DNA of 64,000 nt from Paraburkholderia monticola. Its GTDB lineage: Bacteria; Pseudomonadota; Gammaproteobacteria; Burkholderiales; Burkholderiaceae. Both the position numbers and the translations under genes were made by a program. Shown here one piece after another: positions 1-8,628 of the stretch. Below the pieces are notes generated by a model, which did not search any database, was not told the origin of the DNA, and worked only from the letters and a program-made list of their open reading frames with translations. The stretch covers positions 248,001 through 312,000 of the forward strand of contig NZ_LRBG01000038.1 of NCBI RefSeq assembly GCF_001580545.1. Reading direction: 5' to 3'. Position 1 is the first letter of the stretch; every line of letters starts with the position of its first letter.

Positions 1-606
1 GAGGTGGCCGCCGATTTCGTCGAAGCGCTGGGCCATAGCGCGTTCCGTGTCGGCGACCGGCTCGGCATGCTGGCCTTCGACAGCGGCGAACGCGACGATC
101 TGTTCATGCCGGCACGCACCGGGCGGGGTACCGGCACGCTGCTCGCGAGCATGTTGCGCGCGTGCGCGAGCGATCTGGCCGAGGGCGCGGCCGATCGTCA
201 GACCGGATCCGCATCCGTAGAAGGATTGCGGCGCTGCGTGAGCCGTGTCGCCGGACGCCAGGCGCTCGTGTTCGTCGTGTCCGATTTCCATTGGCCGCTC
301 GCGCAGCTGTCGCCGGTGCTCGACATGCTGGTGCATGCGTGCGTGGTGCCGATGGTCGTGTGGGACGAGGCCGAGATCACGCCGCCGCGGCACGCCTCGC
401 TGCTGGCCGTCAACGATGCGGAGTCGGGCGAGGAGCGCCGTGTATGGCTCTCCCGCGACGTGCGCGAGCGCTGGCGCGAAGGCGTCGCGCGTCGTCGCGA
501 CGAACTCGCCGCGGTGTTCGGCCCGCGCGGCATGCGGCCGTTCTATGTCGAAGGCGGGTTCGATCCGGAAGCGATGTCGCGCTACTTTCTGGAGATGACG
601 GCATGA
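1..606 (+). CDS. mxaS: MxaS-like DUF58 protein, C-terminal part
   Basis: The frame is open from the first base, so this is the 3' part of a gene beginning upstream; about 200 residues are visible. The stretch VFVVSDFHWPL followed by a region on values of a gap-free soluble domain fits the DUF58 family, cytoplasmic proteins encoded between a MoxR ATPase and von Willebrand A proteins. In methylotrophs the counterpart MxaS belongs to the mxaRSACKL maturation set for methanol dehydrogenase. The stop overlaps the next start (ATGA), and the gene order S-A-C-K-L supports the name. The biochemical role of MxaS is not established. Confidence 0.72.
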   Translation, partial: EVAADFVEALGHSAFRVGDRLGMLAFDSGERDDLFMPARTGRGTGTLLASMLRACASDLAEGAADRQTGSASVEGLRRCVSRVAGRQALVFVVSDFHWPLAQLSPVLDMLVHACVVPMVVWDEAEITPPRHASLLAVNDAESGEERRVWLSRDVRERWREGVARRRDELAAVFGPRGMRPFYVEGGFDPEAMSRYFLEMTA

Positions 607-1565
607 GCGCGCGCGGCGGGAGCGGTGGCGGTGCGGGTCGGGCGGTGACACGCCGGGCGGCGCCACGCGCGCTGATCGCGGCACTCTGCGCCGCCGCCTG
701 CGCGACGGCCAGCGCCGCCGCGGTGAATGCGCTCGTTCAGGAGCCGCGCGCGTTCGGCTACGTGCTCGGCGATGTGCTGACGCAGCGCGTGCTGCTGGAA
801 GCCAACGGCCGGGATCTCGGCGCGGTGACGCCGCCTTCGGTCGGGCGCACGGGTATGTGGCTCGAACGCCGGCCCGTCACGCTCGAAACCGATGCCAACG
901 GCCGCAAGTGGATGGTGATCGCGTATCAGGTCGTCAACGCGCCGCAGACGCTCACGCAGATCACGCTGCCCGCGTTGACGTTGACCTCGGCGGCGGGCAC
1001 GCAATTGCAGGTCGCCGAATGGCCGGCCAGCATCGGACCGTTGACACCGCAGACCGCGTTCGCCACCGGCGATCTGCAGCCGCTGCGGCCCGATCGTCAG
1101 GCGCCGATGCTGGACACGGCCAGCCTGCGTCGACAGATCGCATGGTCGCTCGGGCTGCTGCTCGCGACCCTGCTTGCATGGGCCACCTGGTGGTGGTCGC
1201 GCAACTGGCGCGAGTCGGCGCGGCTGCCGTTCGCGCGCGCATGGCGGCAGATGCAACGGCTGCCGCAAGCGCCAGCCGCGTCATCGAGCGATGCGTGGGT
1301 CTGCCTGCATCGCGCGCTGAACGAAACCGCCGGCCAGGTCGTGCACGCGGGTTCGCTATCCGCGTTGCTGGCGCGCGCGCCGTATCTGCAACCGCAGCGC
1401 GCGCAGCTCGAACGTTTCTATCAGGTGTCGTCCGAGCGGTTTTTCGCGCCCGCGCCGCAAGCGGCCGCGAACGGTGGCGAACGCGCCGGCGAGCACCCCG
1501 GCGAGTTTCCGTTGCACGCGCTATGCCGTGCGTTGTATCGGGCTGAACGGCGCCATCAGCGATGA
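603..1565 (+). CDS. mxaA: MxaA-like membrane protein of the mxa operon
   Basis: 320 residues if started at the ATG that overlaps the mxaS stop; the open frame extends further upstream but only as a shadow of mxaS. Residues about 20-40 form an Ala-rich signal or anchor segment, followed by a periplasmic domain containing QEPRAFGYVLGDVL, and a second membrane segment near residues 180-200 (LLLATLLAWATWWW) leads to a cytoplasmic tail. This fits MxaA, which is required for making active (Ca-loaded) methanol dehydrogenase in methylotrophs. Assignment rests on motif recall plus gene order; the target dehydrogenase is not in the window. Confidence 0.7.
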   Translation: MSARGGSGGGAGRAVTRRAAPRALIAALCAAACATASAAAVNALVQEPRAFGYVLGDVLTQRVLLEANGRDLGAVTPPSVGRTGMWLERRPVTLETDANGRKWMVIAYQVVNAPQTLTQITLPALTLTSAAGTQLQVAEWPASIGPLTPQTAFATGDLQPLRPDRQAPMLDTASLRRQIAWSLGLLLATLLAWATWWWSRNWRESARLPFARAWRQMQRLPQAPAASSSDAWVCLHRALNETAGQVVHAGSLSALLARAPYLQPQRAQLERFYQVSSERFFAPAPQAAANGGERAGEHPGEFPLHALCRALYRAERRHQR

Positions 1566-2548
1566 CCATGAACCTCGATTTCGCCTTCCCGTGGATGCTC
1601 GCGCTGCTGCCGCTCGCCGCGCTGCCGCTGCTGCGTCGACGCAGCGATACGCTGGTGTTCTCCAGCGTCGCGTGGCTGCCCGCCGACGAGCTCGGGCGCG
1701 TCGCCGGTTGGGTCACGCGCGGCGGCGCGGCGCTCGCGATTGCGGCGATCGTCGTCGGGCTGGCGGGGCCGGGGCGCTCGCAGTTGCAGGTGATGCGCAC
1801 GGGCAGCGGCGCGCAGATCCTGATCCTGATGGACCGCAGCGCGAGCATGGACGAACCGATGGGCAGCAGGGGCGTCGAGACGCCGCGCGGCGACTCCAAG
1901 AACCAGGTGGCGCGCGCCGCGTTGACGCACTTCGTCGAGCAGCGGCCGAACGACCGGCTCGCGTTCATGATGTTCGGCACCAGCCCCGTGCTGGCGATGC
2001 CGTTCACCTACAACCATCGCGTGATCGAGGCGGCGATCGCGGGCACGGCGACTGGCCGCGGCATGCCGGACACCGAGCTCGATCGCGGCATGCTCGCGGC
2101 AATCGCGCAGTTCGAGGGGCGGCTGTCGTCGGGGCGTCGCGCGATCGTGCTCGTCTCCGACGGCGGCGCACTGCTCGACGAACCGATGCAACGACGCATC
2201 CGCGAAGGACTGCAACGCAACAAGATCGCGCTGTACTTCATCTACTTGCGCAGCAGCATCTACAGTCCGGATCTGAACGCGACGCTGCCCGCCAGCGCAG
2301 ACTCGGCCGAAGCGCAACTGCATCGCTACTTTCTGACGCTCGGCACGCCTTACCGGCTGTTTCAGGCCGAGGACCCGAAGGCGATGATGGCGGCGATCGC
2401 CGAGATCAACCGGCAGCAGAACGCGACGACGACCTTCATCGAGCATTTGCCTCGCCAGGACCTGAGTCCGTACTGTTTCGCGCTCGCGTTGTTCTGTGCG
2501 GCGCTGCTGGTGCTACTGCACCAGTTGCAGGTCAGGAGCTGGGCATGA
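1562..2548 (+). CDS. mxaC: MxaC-like von Willebrand A membrane protein
   Basis: 328 residues with two N-terminal membrane segments (about 10-24 and 54-70), a von Willebrand A domain with an intact MIDAS motif D91-R-S93-A-S95, a later VLVSDGG strand, and a C-terminal membrane helix (about 305-322). This is the architecture of MxaC, a membrane-bound metal-binding accessory protein of methanol dehydrogenase maturation. It overlaps its neighbours on both sides by 4 bases, showing translational coupling. A second ATG lies two codons downstream and could also serve. Confidence 0.75.
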   Translation: MTMNLDFAFPWMLALLPLAALPLLRRRSDTLVFSSVAWLPADELGRVAGWVTRGGAALAIAAIVVGLAGPGRSQLQVMRTGSGAQILILMDRSASMDEPMGSRGVETPRGDSKNQVARAALTHFVEQRPNDRLAFMMFGTSPVLAMPFTYNHRVIEAAIAGTATGRGMPDTELDRGMLAAIAQFEGRLSSGRRAIVLVSDGGALLDEPMQRRIREGLQRNKIALYFIYLRSSIYSPDLNATLPASADSAEAQLHRYFLTLGTPYRLFQAEDPKAMMAAIAEINRQQNATTTFIEHLPRQDLSPYCFALALFCAALLVLLHQLQVRSWA

Positions 2549-3090
2549 CGCGCACGCTGATCCACACGCTGTTCGGCACCGTCGCGATCTGTTGCGCCGC
2601 GTGGGCCGCGTATGGCTTCGTTCGTCTGCAAAATGCGCAGCGCGTCGAGCAAGCCGTTCTCGCGACGAACGCCGCATCGCGCGACGACCCCGCGGGCGAC
2701 CCCGTGCGCGAGGTTCAGCTGGCCCACGCGATCGCGCTGTCGAAAGCGGGCGCCTACGACGCGGCGGCGCGGCTTTATAACGGCCTGATCCCCGCGGGCG
2801 GTCCACCCGACGAAGTGGGCCGCGCGGCCCTGTTCGATCTGGGCAATCTGTACCTGCGCGAAGGCACCGGCGACACCGCGCAGACGGTCCGGTCACTGGC
2901 AATGATCGGTGAGGCCAAGGCGCGCTACCGGCTCGCGTTGCGCGCGGCGCCTGACGATTGGGACGCGCGCTACAACCTCGAGCGCGCGCTGTGGCTTGCG
3001 CCGGAAACGCAGTCGGCGCTCGCCGGTCCCGATGTGAAAGAGCAGCACAACGTCAAACTGCGCGACGCGCAGAGCCAGGACTTGCCATGA
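2545..3090 (+). CDS. mxaK: MxaK-like TPR protein
   Basis: 181 residues starting at the ATG overlapping the mxaC stop. An N-terminal membrane anchor (about residues 5-25) is followed by helical repeats of TPR type, including ALFDLGNLYLREG and a copy around ARYNLERALWLAP. MxaK in methylotrophs is a small membrane-anchored protein of the same operon position; its exact role is unknown. The gene is placed between two VWA proteins, the usual BatB-BatC-like sandwich, so it probably scaffolds them in the periplasm. Confidence 0.68.
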   Translation: MTRTLIHTLFGTVAICCAAWAAYGFVRLQNAQRVEQAVLATNAASRDDPAGDPVREVQLAHAIALSKAGAYDAAARLYNGLIPAGGPPDEVGRAALFDLGNLYLREGTGDTAQTVRSLAMIGEAKARYRLALRAAPDDWDARYNLERALWLAPETQSALAGPDVKEQHNVKLRDAQSQDLP

Positions 3091-4097
3091 GCGGCGTCTC
3101 GCGCGAGCGTGGCTTCACGAGCTTGCGGCACATCTTGACGCCGCTCGCGCTCGTCGCCTTGATCGCGGCGGTCGCGATGCCGGAGATCACGCTGCCGCGC
3201 AATACGTTTAACTACATCGTGACGTTCGATATCACCCAAAGCATGGACGTCGAGGACGTGGTGCTCGACGGCGCCCCGGTCAGCCGGCTCAAATTCGCCC
3301 AGGCGTCGATGCGCGATGCGCTCGGGCGCTTGCCGTGCGGCTCGAAGGTGGGCTGGAGCGTGTTCACGGGGCAGCGGGTGTTGCTGCTGATGTCGCCGGT
3401 CGAGGTGTGCGGCAACTACGACGCGCTGCTGGTGTCGCTCGACGCCATCGACGGACGGATGCGCTGGACCAACTGGAGTCGCATCGCCGAAGGTGGCGTC
3501 TATTCGGCCGTGCGCGTCGCGCAGCAGGTTGGCGGCGGCGCGGCGATCGCGTTCGTCACCGATGGACAGGAGGCGCCGCCGGTGTCGGCATCGCGTGCGT
3601 TGATGGAAGGCATCAACGCCGCGCGGATCAGGGGCTGGCTGATCGGCGTGGGCGGCGACCAGCCAGCGGCGATTCCGAAGACCGACGTCGCCGGCAACCG
3701 GATCGGTTACTGGCAGGCCGACGACGTGATCCAGGCGCCCCCTGCGCCGGGGTCCGGCGTCGAGCCGCAGACCCACGAGGAGTTGTCCGAATTGCGAGGC
3801 GAGTACCTGGCGTCGGTGGCGGGGCAGACCGGCCTCGACTACCGGCGCCTGCTGAGCGTGACTTCATTCGGCGATGCGCTGCTCGACCCGCGCTTCGCTC
3901 GCCGCGAACCTGTGCCGACCGATCTGCGCTGGGGTCCCGCGCTGCTCGCGTTGCTGCTGCTCGTCGCGCGCTTCGTACCCGATGCCGTTCTCGCCGGGCC
4001 GCGCGCCTGGCGCAAGCGCGTTCGAACGATCGTTTTACTCGTTGCGCCGGCATTCAATCGTCGGCCGGTCCGCGTTGACCGAACACCGCGAGCGTGA
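3087..4097 (+). CDS. mxaL: MxaL-like von Willebrand A protein
   Basis: 336 residues beginning at the ATG overlapping mxaK. One N-terminal membrane helix (about 17-32), a VWA domain with a variant MIDAS motif D48-I-T50-Q-S52 in which the first Ser is Thr, AFVTDGQE later in the domain, and a C-terminal membrane helix near residues 285-305. The position as last gene of S-A-C-K-L matches mxaL. MxaA, C, K and L are needed in methylotrophs for Ca insertion into methanol dehydrogenase; whether they serve a Ca- or lanthanide-type enzyme here cannot be told from the window. Confidence 0.7.
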   Translation: MSGVSRERGFTSLRHILTPLALVALIAAVAMPEITLPRNTFNYIVTFDITQSMDVEDVVLDGAPVSRLKFAQASMRDALGRLPCGSKVGWSVFTGQRVLLLMSPVEVCGNYDALLVSLDAIDGRMRWTNWSRIAEGGVYSAVRVAQQVGGGAAIAFVTDGQEAPPVSASRALMEGINAARIRGWLIGVGGDQPAAIPKTDVAGNRIGYWQADDVIQAPPAPGSGVEPQTHEELSELRGEYLASVAGQTGLDYRRLLSVTSFGDALLDPRFARREPVPTDLRWGPALLALLLLVARFVPDAVLAGPRAWRKRVRTIVLLVAPAFNRRPVRVDRTPRA

Positions 4098-4463
4098 ACG
4101 TTGACACTGCAACGGTCTAAGGCGCGGGTTGACTAACGAATGGCGTCGTTGTTTGCCGAGCCTCGCAAGAGTTGCCGGGATCGACCGACTCGAGAGGCTC
4201 GCGCCAGAAGCTTTTGCCGCTCTGCGATCTCTGAGAGCGCTTCCAGGAATCATTCTCAGCCCTTCGAACGCGACCTCGACCCAGCATCGAGCCGCGCAGG
4301 CGAACGAGCTCGACCTACTCAGACGGCATACCTCACACATTGACCTACCGGTCCGCGAATGACTGACTACAATGACTGAATGCAAGCGACGCTGTGAGGC
4401 GCTCGGTTGAGCTGGAGCGCTTTGTCATGTGACGTTTCAGTTCCTTCACCGGAGGGCATGCCG
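4098..4463. other. intergenic stretch, no gene seen
   Basis: 366 bases between mxaL and the exported protein. Short open frames exist on both strands but have no ribosome-binding site or recognisable protein sequence. No terminator-like hairpin with a T-run was found after mxaL. The promoter of the following gene must lie here. Confidence 0.5.
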
Positions 4464-5027
4464 ATGACGTGCCAAAACGAAAGGATTGGCGTGGCGCTCT
4501 TCATCGTGATGTGCGGCTACGCGTACGCGGGCGGCCCCACCGGTGATGCGTCCGCAGGGATGATGGTTGCCAACATCGTTACCTCGCCCGTCGAAGTCGT
4601 GCCGCCGATTCCCGAGCCTCGGCACTACTTCGAGCAACAGCGCTTTGCGATGGAGTACCAGGGGGATCACGGCAAACCGTTCTACGCGCAAATCGATAAT
4701 TTTTATAGCGTGGACCTGACGCACGATGTCCATCCCGGCGGCGCCCCGAAGTCACTGGCGTCGGCCGGACCGCAGTTCGCACCGGTGTCCGAACCCGGGG
4801 CGAACGCTGGCGCGAAGGACGCTTCGAATACGCTGCTTATCGGTCCATACACCGGACCGCAAATATCGATCGTTCAGATGAACGGTTCAGCGTTGTCGAT
4901 TGGCCAGTCACCGCAGCGACGTCTGTCGTTGACGGTCGACGACTGGGTGTTCTCCGGTACCGCGCGGGTCGCGATTCTGCATTCACACGATACGGGCGCG
5001 ACGCTCATCGTTAAACGTCGCTTCTGA
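4464..5027 (+). CDS. exported protein of unknown function
   Basis: 187 residues. The ATG at 4464 is chosen because GGAGGG at 4451-4456 lies 7 bases upstream; earlier in-frame ATGs are poorly spaced. Residues 1-22 make a plausible Sec signal peptide (hydrophobic VALFIVMCGYAYA, then GG). The mature part has a Pro-rich segment (VVPPIPEP), several Tyr/Phe-rich stretches and ends in a basic VKRRF. I do not recognise a family. It is monocistronic and convergent with the GlxA-type regulator. Confidence 0.6.
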   Translation: MTCQNERIGVALFIVMCGYAYAGGPTGDASAGMMVANIVTSPVEVVPPIPEPRHYFEQQRFAMEYQGDHGKPFYAQIDNFYSVDLTHDVHPGGAPKSLASAGPQFAPVSEPGANAGAKDASNTLLIGPYTGPQISIVQMNGSALSIGQSPQRRLSLTVDDWVFSGTARVAILHSHDTGATLIVKRRF

Positions 5028-5037
5028 GCGATGCGCG

Positions 5038-6012
5038 TCACGTCGACGAAAAACGCTCGCGATACACCTGCGGCGCCACGCGCAACTGCCGCACGAAGCT
5101 GCAACGCATGGTTTCCTCGCTGCCGAATCCACAGCGCGCCGCGACCCGTTTGATCGACAACGATGTCTCGCTGAGCAGTCGCTGTGCTGCTTCGATACGC
5201 AACTGTTCGACCGTGCGGGCAGGGGTGCGGCCCGTTTGCGCCTTGTAGTGGCGCATGAAGCTGCGCTCGCTCATATGCAGCCGTTGCGCGAGCGCGGGGA
5301 CCGACAGATCCGCGGTGAGATGCGAGCTCATCCATGCATGCAATTCGCCGAAGCGGTCGTCGGCATCCTGCAAGGACAACATGGCGCTGAACTGCGACTG
5401 ACCACCCGGCCGCTTCAGAAACACGACGAGCTCGCGCGCGACGTCGAGTGCCAACGCGCGTCCGTGATCTTCTTCGAGCATGGCGAGCGCGAGATCGATG
5501 CCGGCGGTGACGCCCGCCGAAGTCCAGATCGTGCCGTCGCGAATGAAGATCGGATCGGCTTCGACGCGCAGTTGCGGATACGCCTGCGCGAGTTCGTCGC
5601 AACGCCCCCAATGCGTGGCGACGCGCCGGCCGTCGAGCAGTCCCGCCTCGGCGAGCACGAACGCGCCCGAGCAGACCGACGCGACGCGTCTGCACTGCGG
5701 CGCCTGGCGCCGCGTCCAGCGGATCAGACGCTGGTCGGCCGATGCCTCGCGAATCCCCCAGCCGCCCGGCACGATCAGCGTATCGACCGCCCCCTTCACC
5801 GAGCGTAGCGAACCGGCCACCACCGCGAGTCCCGACGACGACGTGACAGGTCCGGCAACGGCTGCGACGACGCGCGGCGCGTAGAGTTTGTCGAGGCCGC
5901 GCTGCGCGACGAGTTCATTGGCCGACGCGAATACCTGGAGCGGACCGCTGACGTCGAGCAGTTGCATGTTCGGGAAGGCGAGCAACACGATGGAGCGAAG
6001 CACGTGGGACAT
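5038..6012 (-). CDS. GlxA-type AraC transcriptional regulator with DJ-1/PfpI domain
   Basis: 324 residues when started at MSHVLR (ATG at 6012); the open frame continues to 6141 but that would leave almost no promoter for the divergent gene. Residues about 5-170 are a class I glutamine-amidotransferase-like (DJ-1/PfpI) domain with PGGWG and a nucleophile-elbow cysteine in VASVCSGAF; residues about 215-320 carry two AraC-type helix-turn-helix motifs. The neighbouring gene encodes a DJ-1-family isonitrile hydratase transcribed divergently from a 133-base gap, so it probably controls inhA. The ligand is unknown. Confidence 0.85.
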   Translation of the reverse strand: MSHVLRSIVLLAFPNMQLLDVSGPLQVFASANELVAQRGLDKLYAPRVVAAVAGPVTSSSGLAVVAGSLRSVKGAVDTLIVPGGWGIREASADQRLIRWTRRQAPQCRRVASVCSGAFVLAEAGLLDGRRVATHWGRCDELAQAYPQLRVEADPIFIRDGTIWTSAGVTAGIDLALAMLEEDHGRALALDVARELVVFLKRPGGQSQFSAMLSLQDADDRFGELHAWMSSHLTADLSVPALAQRLHMSERSFMRHYKAQTGRTPARTVEQLRIEAAQRLLSETSLSIKRVAARCGFGSEETMRCSFVRQLRVAPQVYRERFSST

Positions 6013-6145
6013 GGCGTGGCGAGCCTGGCAGAAAGCAAGGGGTGAATGGCAGTCTTGCCAAAGACTACGCGCATAGAATCGATCCGTCCACCTGGAAGAA
6101 TTGGCAGATGGCGCGTTTCGATTTCTCATTCGATAAGGCATCCAT

Positions 6146-6829
6146 ATGACTCTGCAAATCGGTTTTCTGGTATTTCCGAAAGTTCAGCAACTCGATCTGA
6201 CCTGCCCGCACGAGGTGCTCGCGTCGCTGCCGGGCGCCACGACGCATCTGATCTGGAAGACGCGCGAGCCCGTGGTGGCGAGCAACGGGCTCGTGCTGAC
6301 GCCGGACACCACGTACGAAAGCTGCCCGCCGCTCGACGTGATCTGTGTGCCGGGCGGAAGCGGTGTGACCGATCTGTTGCAGGACGCGCAGACGATCGAC
6401 TTCGTGCGTCGACAGGCGGCGAGCGCGCGCTACGTGACGTCGGTCTGCACCGGCGCGCTGCTGCTGGGCGCGGCCGGTTTGCTGCGCGGCCGACGCGCGA
6501 CGACTCACTGGGGGTTCCATTCGTTACTGGAACCGCTCGGCGCGATACCGACGCGCGCGCGCGTGGTTCGCGACGGCAATCTGATTACGGGCGGCGGCGT
6601 GACGGCGGGCATCGACTTCGGGCTGACGCTCGCCGCGGAACTCGCGGGGGTCGAGGAGGCGCAGGCGATCCAGCTCGAACTCGAATACGCGCCGGCGCCG
6701 CCGTTCGATGCGGGCGATCCCGAGTTGGCGCCGCAAGCGGTGGTGGAGCTGGTCCGGCAGCGCTCGGCCGAAGGATTGGCGAGGCGGCGTCGGGTGGTGA
6801 TGGAGATTGCGCGCGAGCAGGCTGCGTGA
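6146..6829 (+). CDS. inhA: isonitrile hydratase, DJ-1/PfpI family
   Basis: 227 residues, near-identical in length to Pseudomonas putida InhA, which hydrates isonitriles (such as cyclohexyl isocyanide) to N-substituted formamides in the cytoplasm. The key residues fall at the same numbers as in that enzyme as I recall it: Asp17 in QQLDLT and the nucleophile Cys101 in SVCTGAL, followed by Thr102. GGSGV and ITGGGVTAGIDF are also conserved. AAGG at 6135-6138 supports the start. Divergent from a GlxA-type regulator. Confidence 0.85.
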   Translation: MTLQIGFLVFPKVQQLDLTCPHEVLASLPGATTHLIWKTREPVVASNGLVLTPDTTYESCPPLDVICVPGGSGVTDLLQDAQTIDFVRRQAASARYVTSVCTGALLLGAAGLLRGRRATTHWGFHSLLEPLGAIPTRARVVRDGNLITGGGVTAGIDFGLTLAAELAGVEEAQAIQLELEYAPAPPFDAGDPELAPQAVVELVRQRSAEGLARRRRVVMEIAREQAA

Positions 6830-6943
6830 TTCTCGCGCCTTGCATGGGGACGCGGGCATTCCATTAAACTGTCTGACTTCAACTGTTCTCGCCAGTCGGT
6901 TCGATGCGATGAAGTATCACGATATTGCCCTGGAGCATTCCCC

Positions 6944-7384
6944 ATGCGCGTAGGCAAGCCCGTCAAGGCACTGCCGCAGCCGTCCTGCGACTACTGCGGC
7001 AGCCGCGCATTGCTCGCGCGTTATGGCGACGAGGCCTATCCGTATCGCGGCGACCAGGGGCCGCTGTGGATCTGCTCCGCGTGTCAGGCCTGGATCGGCG
7101 TTTATGCGCGCAGCAAACACAACCTGCCGCTCGGCCGCCTCGCCGACGCGACCTTGCGCGAGGCGAAAAGCAGGCTGCACGATGCGCTCGAACCGCTCGT
7201 CGCCGGCAAGGTGCGCCGCGATGGCGTCAACGCGTTCGAAGCGCGCGCGAAAGCGATCCGTTGGGTCGCGACCGAGCTGGGCTTCGATCCGGTTCCGGCG
7301 AGTATTCACGCGTTCACGCCCGAGCAGTGCGAACAGGCACTGCGCTACGTCGAGGCTTTCATCGAGGCTCGGCGGGCGCGATAA
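6944..7384 (+). CDS. zinc-finger-containing protein, DUF3268 type
   Basis: 146 residues with two cysteine pairs (CDYC at about 15-18, CSAC at about 44-47) that form a probable zinc ribbon, then an all-helical C-terminal half containing an ARAKAIRWVATELG segment. This matches the DUF3268 zinc-finger family of small cytoplasmic proteins with unknown function. It stands alone between inhA and the promoter of the aromatic operon. No catalytic motif is seen. Confidence 0.7.
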   Translation: MRVGKPVKALPQPSCDYCGSRALLARYGDEAYPYRGDQGPLWICSACQAWIGVYARSKHNLPLGRLADATLREAKSRLHDALEPLVAGKVRRDGVNAFEARAKAIRWVATELGFDPVPASIHAFTPEQCEQALRYVEAFIEARRAR

Positions 7385-7470
7385 CGCGATCCGCCCAGCC
7401 GTCCGCGTCCTGTCATTGCTGCCGGCAACCCCCGCCGGAGCGCCTTCCCGGCGCCTCTCCAGCCCCACCA

Positions 7471-7529
7471 AAAAGTGCCATTGAATCTACTTTTTGTGTA
7501 GGGACGCTCGTCCCGTCCTCCCCTATTCT
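7471..7529 (+). promoter_or_regulatory. copy A of the shared 35-bp activator element plus -10
   Basis: Element at 7471-7505 with core GAATCTACTTTTTGTGTA (7483-7500), followed by GGGAC. A -10-like TATTCT lies at 7524-7529, 23 nt after the core, with no good -35 hexamer, as expected for a promoter where an activator sits at the -35 position. The same arrangement occurs at three other places in the window. It would drive the catabolic operon starting at 7604. Confidence 0.75.
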
Positions 7530-7603
7530 TACGCCATCGAGACGCTACGTTGCGCGCTGCGGCCCTTACCCCGCAGCCCGCGACGATCAATCCACAGGAG
7601 AGG

Positions 7604-8581
7604 ATGTTGACCAAGAAAGTCCCGCTCAAGATCGCGATCGCTGAGCATCCGCATACGTCGGCCATCCGTAATGGATCCATCCCTATCGAGGGCGTCGACG
7701 CCGAGTTCGTCACCGTCAAGCCGCAAATCGGCGCGTTCCGCCGCATGGTGCGCGACGTCGAATTCGACGTTTGCGAACTCGCGCCGACCACCTACATCAT
7801 CGCGCGTGCCTATGGCGCGCCGTTCGTCGGCCTGCCGATCTTCGTCGTGCGGCGGTTTCATCACGGCGGTCTGCTGGTGCGTCCGGACGCGGGCATCAAC
7901 ACGCCGAAGGATCTCGAAGGCAAGAAGGTCGGCGTGCGCGCCTATTCCGTCACGACCGGCGTGTGGACGCGTCAGGTGCTGATCGACGAGTTCGGTCTCG
8001 ATTCGTCGAAGGTGACGTGGGTCGTCGACGACGAAGAACACGTGACGCAACTGAAGCTGCCGGCGAACGTCATTCATGCGCCGGAAGGCAGCTCGCTCGC
8101 CGAGATGATGGCATCGGGCGAACTGTCGGCGGGTTTTGCCGCGGCTGCGGGCATCGGCCGCACCGGTGCGCCGACGGGCGGCTGGCAGGAAGTCGAGGCC
8201 GACTATCCGGATCTGCTGCCGAACGCGACCGAACTCGAAACCGAGTACTACGCGCGCACTGGCGTGTATCCGATGCACGGCACGATCGTCGTCAAGGACT
8301 CGGTGCTCGCCGAGCATCCGTGGATCGCGAAGTCGCTGTTCGATGCGTTCGCGCAGGCGAAGAAGGAATGGCTCGAACGGCTCGACGCCGGTGAGGCGAC
8401 GAGCGCGAGCGACAAGAAGTATCTCGAACTGCGCAAGATCGTCGGTCACGATCCGCTGCCGTACGGTCTGCAGGAAAACCTCAAGACGATCGAAACGCTC
8501 GAAGCGACCGCGTTCAAGCAGGGTCTCACGCCGCGCCGCATGTCCATCGACGAGCTGTTCGTCGACCCGCTGGCCCGCTAA
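7604..8581 (+). CDS. 4,5-dihydroxyphthalate decarboxylase-like protein (first copy)
   Basis: 325 residues from ATG 7604, which has AGGAG at 7596-7600; TTG at 7607 is an alternative. The protein has the periplasmic-binding-protein fold of the NMT1/THI5 superfamily but no signal peptide, so it is likely a cytoplasmic enzyme like Pht5, which decarboxylates 4,5-dihydroxyphthalate to protocatechuate. Features shared with the second copy at 15488 include GVRAYSVTTGVWTR and the C-terminal RRMSIDELF. First gene of an operon that also encodes LigJ. The real substrate may differ from dihydroxyphthalate. Confidence 0.75.
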   Translation: MLTKKVPLKIAIAEHPHTSAIRNGSIPIEGVDAEFVTVKPQIGAFRRMVRDVEFDVCELAPTTYIIARAYGAPFVGLPIFVVRRFHHGGLLVRPDAGINTPKDLEGKKVGVRAYSVTTGVWTRQVLIDEFGLDSSKVTWVVDDEEHVTQLKLPANVIHAPEGSSLAEMMASGELSAGFAAAAGIGRTGAPTGGWQEVEADYPDLLPNATELETEYYARTGVYPMHGTIVVKDSVLAEHPWIAKSLFDAFAQAKKEWLERLDAGEATSASDKKYLELRKIVGHDPLPYGLQENLKTIETLEATAFKQGLTPRRMSIDELFVDPLAR

Positions 8582-8628
8582 GCAACAGAGGCGTTTGACG
8601 CCGACCCGACGATTCGAACGGAGACACC

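Noticed and set aside
162..602. Upstream extension of the mxaA frame
   Set aside because: It is Arg/Ala-rich shadow sequence of mxaS; the ATG at 603 overlaps the mxaS stop.
6013..6141. Longer N-terminus for the GlxA-type regulator
   Set aside because: It would leave only 4 bases to the divergent inhA start and has no family similarity; ATG 6012 begins the normal domain.
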